A stretch of DNA of 64,000 bases from Shewanella sp. SNU WT4 (GTDB taxonomy: Bacteria > Pseudomonadota > Gammaproteobacteria > Enterobacterales > Shewanellaceae): contig NZ_CP041151.1 in NCBI RefSeq assembly GCF_006494715.1, positions 3,100,001-3,164,000 of the forward strand. The letters are read 5' to 3'. The notes under the pieces are model-generated. The model saw only the letters and a list, made by a program, of their open reading frames with translations. It was not told the origin of the DNA and made no database searches. Positions 35,031 through 44,388 of this stretch are shown here, piece by piece (position 1 is the stretch's first letter; the number at the start of each line of letters is the position of its first letter). Position numbers and translations under genes: made by a program.

Positions 35031-37814
35031 TTATAGGTTAGCCACTGTCGCGAATGCCACAGCACTATTGTAGATAATTTGTGTGATTTGCGACCATAAA
35101 GTCAGATTGTCTTTGTACTCAGTATCAAGTGGTACAATAATAGTATCACCTGGTATTAATTCATCGCGGTTACTGTACCAGAATGAACCACTTGGCATCA
35201 TCACACTACCATCAGCCTTAATTACATAAGTGCGCGCTGTATCGGCGCGGCGACGATCACCACCAGACATTCCAATATAATCATCAACAGTTAACCCACC
35301 CTTGTATCTATGGGTCGCGGCATGCTGAACTTCACCCATAACAGCAATAGTTTGTACGGTTGATGGGATATATAGAATATCTTGATTTTCAAGCTGAATA
35401 TCTGCTTGTTTAACGCCAACTGATATAGCTGGCAAATCAACTACTAGACGACCAACAGCTTTGATATTTTCAAGGTCAGTCAGCATTAACTGCGCATCAT
35501 TATAGTTAACTACGTTACCATCTTTCGATACACCGCGGGTCGCTATATCGCGACGAAGTTGATCGGCAAGCTTTTTAATTTCTAATTGCTCTTGCTTGCG
35601 TACCGATTCACGCACAAAAACAGCAGAAGGCAAATAAGCATATTCAGTAAAACCACCGGCACGATTAATCACATCTTCTAGTGTCTCACCGCGGCGAATG
35701 TTGTAAACCCCAGGGAACTTTACCTCACCGCGAATTTCTACCGATTGGTATTCCTGCCAATCAGGCGTTGTCATCACAGTTAAAATATCACGACTTTCAA
35801 GCACAGTATTAGCTTCATTGTTTCCGCTTAGCACTTCAGATAAAGCGACTGTCTTATGCTCAATGCGAGATCCCGCTGCCGTTACCTTGGTACGAGTTAA
35901 TTCAGCTCGCTCAGTATAAGCGCCTTCTTTTAAGCCACCGCCAGCAGTAATCAACTGTTTAACATTACCGTTAACAGTCAATGGATATACCCCTGGAAAG
36001 CGGACTTCACCATTTACCGCAACAATTTGTACACCGTTACCGGCGCGTCCTTGACTGTTAAGCTTAATTATGACCGGATAAAGCAACTCACCGCGATTCA
36101 TCTGACCGCTAAGTTTGATTAAATCATCATCTTCAAACAAGTTAGCCAACATGCGGTTAACTTCACCCGTGATGAGTTTTTGTTGCTCAGCATCCATGCC
36201 AACTTGTTTATCGTTTAAAACTACACCACCAATTTCATTACGCTGATTAATGTCACGCTGCTGTAATTGGGCAAATCCGGCTTTAAATAAATCAGTTCCA
36301 ATCATGCTATCACCGGTTAAGTCGGTGATTTTTTCAACTCTGTCTTTTACCAGCTTATTCAGTTGATAACGATTTTGGGTTTCATCGTTAAAATTGAAAA
36401 CGATAATTTTATCTCTTGCCTGTAGCACGAGATCTTGTTCACTACCTTTAGCAGCAACCGCTAGACCAGGCGCAAATTGCAATACTTCAACATTGCCAAA
36501 TTGATCAACATCGCGCACGACTATGGCGTAATCAAGATCGGCACTAATAGTCAGATCGCCCCACAGTGATGGGATCAGATCACTAACGCGAATTCCTGCA
36601 TGCCATTGATATTTACCAGGACGCACGACTGCGCCAACCATAGTGATGGCAGATTCAAACTGAGTGGACGCTGTTTTAACGCGAACGAAATCACCATTTT
36701 GTGCCATTACTGCACGACCAGCATCAGCTGTTAAGTCAATATTCTTAATAGAACGTAAACCATCGGTATTATAACGTTCAATTGAACTGCTTTTTGGATA
36801 AGCGCCAGCCTTCAAGCCAGCAGCCATAGTTATAACGTCACCTAAAGTTTCACCTGCTTTAATTTCATAAATAGCAGGGCGACGAACTTCACCGTTAACT
36901 CGCACTAAATCAGATACTGCTGGGATAAAAACCACATCACCTGATTGCAAACGTATATCACCTGATGCATCACCAAACATCAGTAAATCGTACAAATCAA
37001 ATCGCCCTATTAGCTTACCATCACGCTTTACCTGAATATTACGCAGAGAGCCAATATCGTTAATTCCTCCAGCAACAAATAGAGCTTGAGTCACAGTAGA
37101 TAAGCTGGATACTGTATAAGAACCTGGCTTATAGGCGTCACCGGCGACAAAAATCCGAATCGATCGCAACTCACCCATGGTGATATTCGATTCCATGCCA
37201 ATCATTTGTTTATCAATACGTTTTGTCAGTGATTCACGCATATCAGCAAAGGTCAAACCAGCAACACTGATAGGGCCAAGTTCTGGGAACTCTACGCTAC
37301 CATCACGCCCAACCATTAAATCAAACTCTTTATTTTCTTTACCGTAGAGTTGAACTTTGATGTGATCGCCAGGGCCAATAACATAGGTCGAAGGTACAGG
37401 AACATCAGATACCGGAGCAAAGGTTGTGGGCTCGCCTGCGAAAAGTTCAATGCCAAAACGCTTTAGTTCTTGTTTATCTTGCCCTTCTTCAAAATCAAAT
37501 TCTTTTTTCTTATTCTTTTTGTCGATATCACTCTGCTGAAAGTCTGCTTGATTAAATTGACCATTGCCACTTTGTTGACCACGAGCATTAATTAAATTCG
37601 GGTTTTCCATGGTTTGATTAGCACGACCACCAGAACCGTTTAGCATAGAGGGATCTATCCCATATTGCTTGGCAACACGTTCTTGCTCGGCTGGCGGGAG
37701 CTTTTTAAATTGCTCGATCATCTGTGGTGATGGGGTTACTGCTTGTGCTTGCCCCGTCATCAGTAACAGCGTTGCTACGCCGGCAATGATGAGTTTTTTA
37801 TAAGTTCTGTACAC
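35031..37814 (-). CDS. Wza-type SLBB-domain polysaccharide export protein (WbfF-like)
   Basis: A 927-aa protein with a cleavable signal peptide (MYRTYKKLIIAGVATLLL.., cut after AQA near 25; no lipobox Cys). The poly-export domain starts near YVIGPGDHIKVQLYGKENK (about 144), followed by serial SLBB domains with the repeated VxGEVxxPGxY motif (VNGEVRRPAIYEI, VNGEVRFPGVYPL, IRGEVKFPGVYNI, VMGEVQHAATHRY). This size and serial SLBB layout matches WbfF/OtnA-like proteins of Vibrio and Shewanella. An outer-membrane export role is inferred. It is the first gene of the operon, 385 bp after the ops element. No wzb/wzc-like kinase-phosphatase genes are present. Confidence 0.85.
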   Translation of the reverse strand: MYRTYKKLIIAGVATLLLMTGQAQAVTPSPQMIEQFKKLPPAEQERVAKQYGIDPSMLNGSGGRANQTMENPNLINARGQQSGNGQFNQADFQQSDIDKKNKKKEFDFEEGQDKQELKRFGIELFAGEPTTFAPVSDVPVPSTYVIGPGDHIKVQLYGKENKEFDLMVGRDGSVEFPELGPISVAGLTFADMRESLTKRIDKQMIGMESNITMGELRSIRIFVAGDAYKPGSYTVSSLSTVTQALFVAGGINDIGSLRNIQVKRDGKLIGRFDLYDLLMFGDASGDIRLQSGDVVFIPAVSDLVRVNGEVRRPAIYEIKAGETLGDVITMAAGLKAGAYPKSSSIERYNTDGLRSIKNIDLTADAGRAVMAQNGDFVRVKTASTQFESAITMVGAVVRPGKYQWHAGIRVSDLIPSLWGDLTISADLDYAIVVRDVDQFGNVEVLQFAPGLAVAAKGSEQDLVLQARDKIIVFNFNDETQNRYQLNKLVKDRVEKITDLTGDSMIGTDLFKAGFAQLQQRDINQRNEIGGVVLNDKQVGMDAEQQKLITGEVNRMLANLFEDDDLIKLSGQMNRGELLYPVIIKLNSQGRAGNGVQIVAVNGEVRFPGVYPLTVNGNVKQLITAGGGLKEGAYTERAELTRTKVTAAGSRIEHKTVALSEVLSGNNEANTVLESRDILTVMTTPDWQEYQSVEIRGEVKFPGVYNIRRGETLEDVINRAGGFTEYAYLPSAVFVRESVRKQEQLEIKKLADQLRRDIATRGVSKDGNVVNYNDAQLMLTDLENIKAVGRLVVDLPAISVGVKQADIQLENQDILYIPSTVQTIAVMGEVQHAATHRYKGGLTVDDYIGMSGGDRRRADTARTYVIKADGSVMMPSGSFWYSNRDELIPGDTIIVPLDTEYKDNLTLWSQITQIIYNSAVAFATVANL

Positions 37815-38535
37815 CCGATATCTCCATGAAAATAAACAAATTTAATAGCTTGATTAAGAAGGAAGCTAAACTAGTGTCTAACTTTTAGACATTCACATAT
37901 AGTCTTGAGATTTCTAGGCTAATGAATCAATAAGACCATCGTTGATAAACAAAGAAGCTAAATGGAAATTTTGCTACAAAGACTTAAATCAACCAATGAC
38001 ACCTACCAATGACACGCCAAAACCATTAAGAGGCATTTCGTTTTACCATGTAAAAGTCACCAGACTAACTTACTGTATGACTTGGTAATTTAATTATTTG
38101 ATTTATCGCAATGAAGATATAGCAAGATTTAATTTCTTGATAAGTGACTGTTTTAGCTGACATTATATAAATGCATTCTTGAGTGACACGCAATTTAGAC
38201 ACGCTACCGCCCATAGGTTGCGGCTCCTAAATTGCCCCCCATCAACTGGGATTTATTATTGACTTCAAAAATATAATGCAAATTTCACTTCAATTTAGCT
38301 AGGTTAAGCATCGGCTAATGTCACTAATCGAAATAGCATTTCACAAGGCGGAAAATTATAGCAATAAAGCAAATTAACTGCAGCAATTTATCGTTTTCAC
38401 GATCCTGTTAGCGGGTAATTCAACCACTTCCCACCACACACACTAAAAACGAAAATTTGACAAAAGCTTACTCAGAGAAATCGGATTTACGTTGGTACTA
38501 CAACTGTACATAGCCACCAAACACCTCATCTTTGA
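37815..38535 (-). promoter_or_regulatory. Leader region of the O-antigen operon
   Basis: A 721-bp non-coding stretch upstream of the exporter-like gene. It holds the ops element and must hold the operon promoter, probably at about 38240-38330 given the usual short distance to ops. No clear consensus promoter is visible; TATATT-like sequence occurs near 38272 on the minus strand. The 385 nt from ops to the start codon are AT-rich and carry no open frame. Confidence 0.5.
38191..38234 (-). promoter_or_regulatory. ops element (RfaH loading site) inside a flanking hairpin
   Basis: The minus strand reads GGGCGGTAGCGTG at 38212-38200. It matches the 3' part of the JUMPstart sequence, that is the ops element GGCGGTAGCGTG that pauses RNA polymerase and recruits RfaH. 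It lies in the 720-bp leader before the first polysaccharide gene, and an RfaH-like gene begins upstream. Perfect 8-bp arms CAATTTAG / CTAAATTG (38191-38198 and 38227-38234) enclose the element. The upstream part of the classical 39-bp JUMPstart is not conserved. Confidence 0.85.
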
Positions 38536-39114
38536 TTAATGAGATTTCTGAACGGTTTGAGGAAGCACTATTGGCGTTAACACTTGTTTATCAACTTTAA
38601 TAGTTTGCAATCTACCGAGCACTTCCATCAGTATGATGCACCGAGCTTTATCGTCTTGCTGTTCAAAAATACCGGTAAGCGATTTAAATGGTCCATCGAT
38701 AAATTCAACCATCTCGCCATGGCTAAATTCATGCTGCATTTCTTCAGGTTCGTCATTAAGCGAATGGACAACTGATTGAACACCTTCAGTCAAGTCAATC
38801 ACCCCTAGCAGGCGCTCTTGCCGTTTTACGCTGTAAACCAAATGACATAATGGCTGCATTTTTTCGCGGCAATCGACAATACCAGCGACACCCCGAGTAT
38901 TTCTAATCATCGAGGCAGCGGTAACTTCGGGGTCAAACCGAACAAAAAGATAACCAGGAAATAATGGCACTGATTTTATAGAGAGCTTGCCACGGCTATT
39001 TTTTGATTGCTGTTGAACCATGGGCAAGTAAGTGTTGATGTGCTGTAAGCTAAGATTTTGCTGAGCTCTAATTTCATTTCGCGGTTTACAATAGAGCAAA
39101 TACCAAGCTTTCAT
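38536..39114 (-). CDS. rfaH: RfaH-like transcription antiterminator (NusG paralogue)
   Basis: A 192-aa NusG-family protein. AWYLLYCKPRNEIRAQQNL begins the NGN domain, KSVPLFPGYLFVRFDPE and IRNTRGVAGIV follow, and a KOW-type C-terminal domain has HGEMVEFIDGPFKSLTGIF. The KPRNE start is the RfaH form rather than housekeeping NusG. RfaH binds polymerase paused at ops and lets it read through long, poorly translated operons. I start it at ATG 39114 (MKAWYLLY). It is the gene next upstream of the ops-bearing leader, as is usual for polysaccharide-cluster RfaH/LoaP-like proteins. Confidence 0.88.
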   Translation of the reverse strand: MKAWYLLYCKPRNEIRAQQNLSLQHINTYLPMVQQQSKNSRGKLSIKSVPLFPGYLFVRFDPEVTAASMIRNTRGVAGIVDCREKMQPLCHLVYSVKRQERLLGVIDLTEGVQSVVHSLNDEPEEMQHEFSHGEMVEFIDGPFKSLTGIFEQQDDKARCIILMEVLGRLQTIKVDKQVLTPIVLPQTVQKSH

Positions 39115-39645
39115 AACAATTCTCTTTCGCTGACAAGGTGACATCCATTTCTTGCGCGGAATGATACCAAAACATCACCTGATAGCAATACTACTAAGGT
39201 TATTGCTTGCCTCATTTATGCGACAAATGCGACCCAAGCACCGCCAACCTTGACTCTCCTTGTGATGAAAATTACTTAATCCACCTTTAGAGTATCCCTC
39301 AGGTTACACAAACACACACTATTCGCTTACGTCGCCCCAAATCTGAACGGTTTTACCCAACCTAGCGGCATCTAAGGCCAAGGCTATTTCCCGTCACAGG
39401 TAAATTATCGAGGTTTTATCGAAATGGCGCCTAGGCTGTGCGTTGACTTTTATCAACTTTAAGGGGTATATAAGATAGGCTTTTTTGCATTTGAAGGCTT
39501 TTACAATAAAACAATACAATAAACAGCAGCGTTGACTCTAAAGCCACTTCACCAATCTTGACGAGTGAAGCAAGGACAATACTAAATCAGAGCGCGCCTT
39601 TCGTAGCCAATGCTATGAGATAATCACAAATTGAAGGTGAATTTA
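39115..39645. promoter_or_regulatory. Divergent promoter region of rfaH and the peptide transporter
   Basis: A 531-bp non-coding stretch between divergent genes. On the plus strand TTGACT (39443-39448) and TATATA (39467-39472), 18 bp apart, are a plausible promoter for the transporter. AAGGTG, 6 nt before ATG 39646, is its ribosome-binding site. No clear promoter for rfaH was found by eye. Confidence 0.5.
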
Positions 39646-41151
39646 ATGAGCGTAACAAAACCTCAGGGAACTATGCTAGGCCATCCTAAAGGCTTGTTCC
39701 TACTGTTTACTACCGAGTTATGGGAACGGTTCAGTTATTATGCAATGCGTGCCATTTTGGTGCTGTATTTGGTTGATCAAGTAGCTAAGCAAGGCGGAGG
39801 TGGTCTAGGCTGGACACAAGCTGATGCATTATCACTTTATGGTACTTTTACTGCGTTAGTATATTTAACTCCTCTTATTGGTGGATGGCTTGCTGATAAT
39901 TATCTCGGACAGCGCAAAGCCATTTACTTTGGTGGTGCGTTAATGGCCGCGGGCCAGTTTACCCTAGCTGCGCCACATGCCTGGTTCCCTGGCGCCGAAA
40001 CTACTATGTTTTACATTGGCTTAGGCACTTTAATATTAGGTAACGGCTTATTTAAACCAAATATTTCCACTATGGTTGGCGATCTTTACGAAGAAGGTGA
40101 CCATAGACGCGATGGCGCTTTTACTATCTTCTACATGGGCATTAACTTAGGTGCGGCCTTGTCAGGATTTGTAGTTGCTTGGGCTTATACCAATTTCGGC
40201 CACACTGAAATCGTTAACGGCCAAGAAATCATGGTTAACAACTGGCAAGCCGGATTTTTCTGCGCTGGTATTGGTATGTTGTTATCACTGGTCATTCAAT
40301 ACTTATTCGCCCAAAAGTTATTAGGCGATATAGGTACAGTGCCGGCTGCAAGACTGGAGCGTGAACGTCAAGAAAAACTGGGGAATGTGCGTAAAGAACC
40401 ACTCACTAAAATCGAACGGGACCGTATCAAGGTCATTATGGTGCTTGGCCTGTTCACTATCATCTTCTGGGCTGGTTTTGAGCAAGCCGGTGGTTTGATG
40501 AACTTATTTACTAACGAATTTACTGACCGTTATATTGGCACATGGGAAGTTCCGACCACCTACTTCCAATCACTTAATGCTATTTTCATCGTATTATTTG
40601 CTCCAGTAGTAGCATCGATTTGGATTCGCTTAGGTAAGCGTGAACCCAATTCACCAGTTAAGTTTGCCTTAGGTTTATTTTTACTCGCCATTGGTTTCTT
40701 ATTCATGATTGGCGCTGTAGTAGAAATGGAAGGCAGCCCAACCGCTAAATCGAGCATGTGGTGGTTAGTGGGAGCTTACTTCTTCCATACCATGGGTGAA
40801 TTGTGTTTATCACCAATTGGTTTATCTATGGTGACTAAATTAGCCCCGCTGCGCATTGCATCGCTGATGATGGGTGCTTGGTTCCTATTCATCGCTATGG
40901 CTAACTATGTAGCAGGTTTTGTAGGCTCTATGATTGGCCACGGTGGTGGTAAAGAAGAACAGTTAGCTAACGCTATGTCAATCTTTGCCGGTATTGCCAT
41001 TACGGCCACCATTTCATCCATAGTACTTTACTTCATGGCTGATAAATTAGTTGACTGGATGCATGGCGCTGAATCAAAGATTCACGGTGAAGAAGCCATA
41101 TTAGAGCAAGAGATAGCGGTAACTGCTGAGCATGAAGCAATTAAACGTTAA
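39646..41151 (+). CDS. Proton-dependent oligopeptide transporter (POT/PTR2 family)
   Basis: A 501-aa MFS transporter of the POT family, importing di- and tripeptides with protons across the inner membrane. The POT signature is present: FTTELWERFSYYAMRAILVL near residue 20 carries the ExxERFxYY motif, and the second block GxFKPNISTMVGDLY is at about 130-147. About 14 hydrophobic helices. I chose ATG 39646 (MSVTKPQG) because of AAGGTG six bases upstream. It is transcribed away from rfaH. In the ancestral order it was convergent with the response-regulator gene now found beyond the IS block. Confidence 0.92.
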   Translation: MSVTKPQGTMLGHPKGLFLLFTTELWERFSYYAMRAILVLYLVDQVAKQGGGGLGWTQADALSLYGTFTALVYLTPLIGGWLADNYLGQRKAIYFGGALMAAGQFTLAAPHAWFPGAETTMFYIGLGTLILGNGLFKPNISTMVGDLYEEGDHRRDGAFTIFYMGINLGAALSGFVVAWAYTNFGHTEIVNGQEIMVNNWQAGFFCAGIGMLLSLVIQYLFAQKLLGDIGTVPAARLERERQEKLGNVRKEPLTKIERDRIKVIMVLGLFTIIFWAGFEQAGGLMNLFTNEFTDRYIGTWEVPTTYFQSLNAIFIVLFAPVVASIWIRLGKREPNSPVKFALGLFLLAIGFLFMIGAVVEMEGSPTAKSSMWWLVGAYFFHTMGELCLSPIGLSMVTKLAPLRIASLMMGAWFLFIAMANYVAGFVGSMIGHGGGKEEQLANAMSIFAGIAITATISSIVLYFMADKLVDWMHGAESKIHGEEAILEQEIAVTAEHEAIKR

Positions 41152-41171
41152 TATTCTTATCTAATTTAAAT

Positions 41172-41199
41172 AAAAAAACCGACGTAAGTCGGTTTTTTT
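41172..41199. terminator. Bidirectional terminator after the peptide transporter
   Basis: Stem ACCGAC / GTCGGT (41178-41183 and 41188-41193) with a GTAA loop, seven A before and seven T after, 20 bp past the stop codon. It would also have served the convergent response-regulator gene before the insertion. Confidence 0.9.
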
Positions 41200-41207
41200 A
41201 TTTAACA

Positions 41208-41216
41208 GTCCAAATC
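41208..41216. repeat. 9-bp target-site duplication, left copy
   Basis: GTCCAAATC, repeated exactly at 50047-50055. A 9-bp duplication is characteristic of IS50 and related IS4-family elements. The two copies bracket the whole 8.8-kb insertion. Confidence 0.88.
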
Positions 41217-41234
41217 CTGTCTCTTGATCAGATC

Positions 41235-42009
41235 TCATAGCGTTTCTCCGGCTTCAAATAGGGCTTTGGCTAAGCGATACCCCTTTACCTGAGCCTGAAG
41301 ATCATCCCATCCCTCCCAAATCGTGGACCAGCTGGCCATTCCCGTGCGCTTGCTATCATTAAAGCCTCCTAGTTTGGCCAAGGATTGATAAGCCCACTTC
41401 ATATTTGGGACTTCTTTGCCTTTATGTCCCCTTGGCTTGTAGAGCTGCATCAGTACTCGCCATTCATCATTCTCTAAGACATTGCTGCAGCTTTGATTTT
41501 CCATGCTTTGCGCTGCTTCGATTTGCCCTCTTTTTCTCAGATAAATTGGCAGGCTCATCACTTCCCGAAGTTGCAGTAGCCGCACACCAATAAAGCAAAG
41601 TATCGAGGCCGCTCGCTCAAGGTTGTCTGGAGATGTCATGCGTAACCTTTCAACCCCCGCGCCGGTTTTCCACGCCTTATGAAAGTCCTCAATGCGCCAT
41701 CTAGTGGTATAAATATCAATCACATGAAGTTGCTGCGCCAACGTGTCAATCGGCTCACTGGTCAGTAGCATCCAAGATAGTCCATCTTCACCTTGGGGAG
41801 GATTGAGCTCTTGTGCGTACACCACATTAATCGCATGCTGCTGACGATTATGTTTGATGTTAACCGTACTGGCTTTGAGGGTGAGTTTGGCTGTTCGCGA
41901 GGGACGATTCTTGCTTTTCCCACTGGCTTCCTTTATGCCTTTTTGTGGGATGGCGATGGTGTATCCGCCGGTAACGGGATGACTATCCATGTGCTCAAAC
42001 AGCTTAGCC
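41235..42009 (-). pseudogene. tnp: IS50-like transposase, C-terminal part
   Basis: About 258 codons homologous to Tn5 transposase from its LYDHL segment to the end: FEHMDSHPVTGGYTIAIPQKG, WMLLTSEPIDTLAQQL, then YTTRWRIEDFHKAWKTGAG, the Y-(2)-R-(3)-E-(6)-K signature with the third catalytic acidic residue. It ends ...KALFEAGETL immediately inside the terminal repeat. The frame was cut by the IS66 insertion and resumes at 44389 when the IS66 and one 8-bp duplicate are removed in thought. Confidence 0.9.
42002..42009. repeat. 8-bp target duplication of the IS66 (left copy)
   Basis: GCTTAGCC, repeated exactly at 44389-44396, on both sides of the terminal repeats. Removing the element and one copy restores the IS50 transposase reading frame (EYEAKLFEHM). 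Confidence 0.92.
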
Positions 42010-42091
42010 GTAACCGTCCAGCTAACCACACCTCGCATCGTTAATCTGATTATTTGAAAATATCTGCTCATTGATAAATTTGGAGCAGGTG

Positions 42092-42436
42092 ATGACAACT
42101 CACAAAACAAGTCAGCAGTGGCGACAGTTACTTTTACAACGCAATACTTTTAGTGGCACTAATATCGAATTTTGCCAGCAACATAATGTCTCGATTACCA
42201 CCTATTATAAACAGCGCGCTTTACTGGGTAAGCAACAGTACCAGCCAAGCGTGTCAGAGCAAACATCTCACGCTACTCAATCACGCTTTATACAACTAAA
42301 ACAAACCACGACTGAAGTCTGCGCGCAAACTCACCAACAACCTATGCTGTTTAATACGCGAACCGGCCAACTCACTCTTCCAGCGGATTTAGCAACAACG
42401 GATATAGTTACCATCATTAAGGGGCTAATGGTATGA
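42092..42436 (+). CDS. tnpA: IS66 TnpA (orfA)
   Basis: 114 aa: MTTHKTSQQWRQLLLQRN, a small helix-turn-helix (FCQQHNVSITTYYKQRALLG, about 28-47), a variable middle, and the conserved end VTIIKGLM. I start it at ATG 42092 with GGAG at 42082-42085; the ATG at 42071 lies too far upstream. Its end overlaps tnpB by 4 bp. Its exact role in IS66 transposition is not settled. Confidence 0.85.
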   Translation: MTTHKTSQQWRQLLLQRNTFSGTNIEFCQQHNVSITTYYKQRALLGKQQYQPSVSEQTSHATQSRFIQLKQTTTEVCAQTHQQPMLFNTRTGQLTLPADLATTDIVTIIKGLMV

Positions 42437-42783
42437 AGATGTTTGTTGATGTGCCTTCCGTCTATTTATGTGCCGATGCTGTCGATTTTCGTAAATCAAT
42501 TAACGGTTTGGCGGCTTTAGTCGAAGCAGAGCTAGAGCTGTCCGTCCTTAATGGTGCACTATTTGTGTTTTGCAATAAAGGCCACGATAAACTCAAATGA
42601 CTTTATTGGGATAACACCGGCTTTGCGCTATGGTATAAGCGATTAGACAAGCATAAGTTCAAATGGCCCAAACTCATATCACCCACCATGACATTATCCG
42701 AGCAGCAATTACACGGGTTATTAGGGGGTTATGATGTGATTGGCCACAGTAAAATTGATGTGACGGGTAAGCAACTACGTTAA
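42433..42783 (+). pseudogene. tnpB: IS66 TnpB (orfB) with in-frame TGA
   Basis: A 351-bp IS66 orf2: MKMFVDVPSVYLCADAVDFR, then NGLAALVEAE, VFCNKGHDKLK, then TGA at codon 56 (42598-42600), then LYWDNTGFALWYKRLDKHKF and the GGYDVIGH end. Apart from that codon the frame is open and the downstream half is well conserved. The degraded copy at 4165-4515 has TGA at the same codon. So either both descend from an already interrupted element, or the codon is read through. TnpB is needed for IS66 transposition in tested elements. Confidence 0.8.
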
Positions 42784-42863
42784 TATTTGCGATCAATTGA
42801 TGATCATCAAAACAAGGTCAATTAGCACTACAAAGCCTTTCGATATGCCTTAACATAGGCGTC

Positions 42864-44366
42864 ATGAAAAATGAACTCGCCCTTAAACAGCGTATTGCTG
42901 AGCTTGAAAAGCTGCTCGAAAATGAGCGTCAATTATCTCTACAAAAAGATGCACTCATCGCAGCTTTAGAAGAGCGCTGGCGCTTGGCTCAACAAAAACA
43001 ATTCGGCAAAAGTGCTGAAGGCTTTGTTGGGCAAGGCGAGTTATTCAATGAAGTAGAAGAGATTGTTGAAGCCGTTGAGGCCGAGCAACAATCCATTAGC
43101 TATACCCGTAAAAAGCCTGTGCGTAAGCCACTGCCAAAAGACTTACCCCGTGAGCAGGTTATCCATGATATCACCGATAAGACCTGTGATTGCTGTGGCA
43201 GTGAGTTACATAAAATGGGCGAGGATAAATCAGAAAAGCTTGAGTTTATTCCAGCGCAAATCAAAGTGATTGAGCACATTAGGCCTAAATACGCTTGCCG
43301 CCACTGTGATAAATCCTCGACTCAAACGCCGATTAAACAAGCCTCAATGCCAGCAATGCCAATCAATAAAGGCATTGCTACAAGCAGTTTACTCAGTCAG
43401 CTTATCACCAGTAAATATCAATACGGGTTACCGCTTTATCGCCAGGAAGCGATGTTTAAGCAATATGGCATTGAGCTCAGTCGCCAGACAATGAGCAGCT
43501 GGATAGACAAATCAGCCACACTCTTCGCACCATTAGTTGAACGGCTTAAAACAGCGTTGTTAAAACAGCCCACGTTGTTTGCTGATGAAACGCCATTAAA
43601 AGTGGTGAAATCCGATAAAGTAAACAGCTACATGTGGGTCTATTGCTCAGGTCGAGATTCACCAGCCCCGAATAATCCTATCCCTAATATTGTGCTTTAC
43701 GACTTCCATAACAGTCGGGCTGCCGCCTGCGTGGTCAATTATCTTGATGGATATCAAGGCTATTTGCACGTAGATGGATATCAAGCTTATGAAAAAACAC
43801 AGGCAACCCTAGTGGGATGCTGGGCACACGCTCGTCGTAAATTTATCGAGGCAAAAAAGCTGCAAGGCAAAAATAAAACCGGCAAAGCGGATATGGTATT
43901 AAGCCTTATCCAAAAACTGTACGGTGTAGAGTCACGCATCAACGATAAAAGTCCTGATGAAAAGTACATTGCCAGACAAGAGGCTAGCCTGCCTATCCTA
44001 GGCAAGCTAAAAGCATGGCTTGAGCAAAACCAGCCCAATTTAGTGGGTAATACCAAACTGATGGAGGCAGCTAATTACCTGGCTAATCAATGGCACAAAC
44101 TCATTCGTTATGTTGATGATGGCAGGCTGAGTATTGATAACAATCGTGCAGAGCGAGCCGTAAAACCGTTTGTGATTGGCCGAAAAAATTGGTTATTCAG
44201 TCAGACAGCTAATGGGGCTAATGCCAGTACCACGCTTTACAGCATAGTAGAAACGGCCAAGGTCAATGGCTTAGTACCATTTGATTACATCATGGCCTGT
44301 CTTAATGAACTGTGCCAACCAGCACCGGATATCGACAGCCTGTTACCATGGAATTTTAAAAGATAG
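42864..44366 (+). CDS. tnpC: IS66 TnpC transposase (DDE)
   Basis: A 500-aa full-length IS66 transposase: an N-terminal coiled coil (about 5-45, IAELEKLLENERQLSLQ), a zinc-finger-like region (CDCCGSELH and CRHCDKS), and a DDE domain with LFADETPLKV (first Asp), LHVDGYQAYEKTQ (second Asp) and IDNNRAERAVKPFVIGRKNWLF (Glu). It ends SLLPWNFKR just before the right terminal repeat. It appears intact. It is the same subtype as the relic at 4029-4771. Confidence 0.92.
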   Translation: MKNELALKQRIAELEKLLENERQLSLQKDALIAALEERWRLAQQKQFGKSAEGFVGQGELFNEVEEIVEAVEAEQQSISYTRKKPVRKPLPKDLPREQVIHDITDKTCDCCGSELHKMGEDKSEKLEFIPAQIKVIEHIRPKYACRHCDKSSTQTPIKQASMPAMPINKGIATSSLLSQLITSKYQYGLPLYRQEAMFKQYGIELSRQTMSSWIDKSATLFAPLVERLKTALLKQPTLFADETPLKVVKSDKVNSYMWVYCSGRDSPAPNNPIPNIVLYDFHNSRAAACVVNYLDGYQGYLHVDGYQAYEKTQATLVGCWAHARRKFIEAKKLQGKNKTGKADMVLSLIQKLYGVESRINDKSPDEKYIARQEASLPILGKLKAWLEQNQPNLVGNTKLMEAANYLANQWHKLIRYVDDGRLSIDNNRAERAVKPFVIGRKNWLFSQTANGANASTTLYSIVETAKVNGLVPFDYIMACLNELCQPAPDIDSLLPWNFKR

Positions 44367-44388
44367 GTGTAGTTGCCCAGACGCTTAC

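Larger units (their letters stand above)
42010..44388 (+). mobile_element. Complete IS66-family element
   Basis: A 2379-bp element. 23-bp imperfect terminal repeats (42010-42032 and 44366-44388; 17 of 23 identical) begin GTAA and end ACACC internally. The 8-bp duplication GCTTAGCC lies at 42002-42009 and 44389-44396. It carries tnpA, tnpB (with an in-frame TGA) and tnpC in the usual order. It is inserted into the IS50-like transposase gene, in opposite orientation. Confidence 0.93.

Noticed and set aside
38200..38245. A full 39-bp JUMPstart sequence
   Set aside because: Only the last 13 bases (the ops part) match; the upstream JUMPstart bases are not present.
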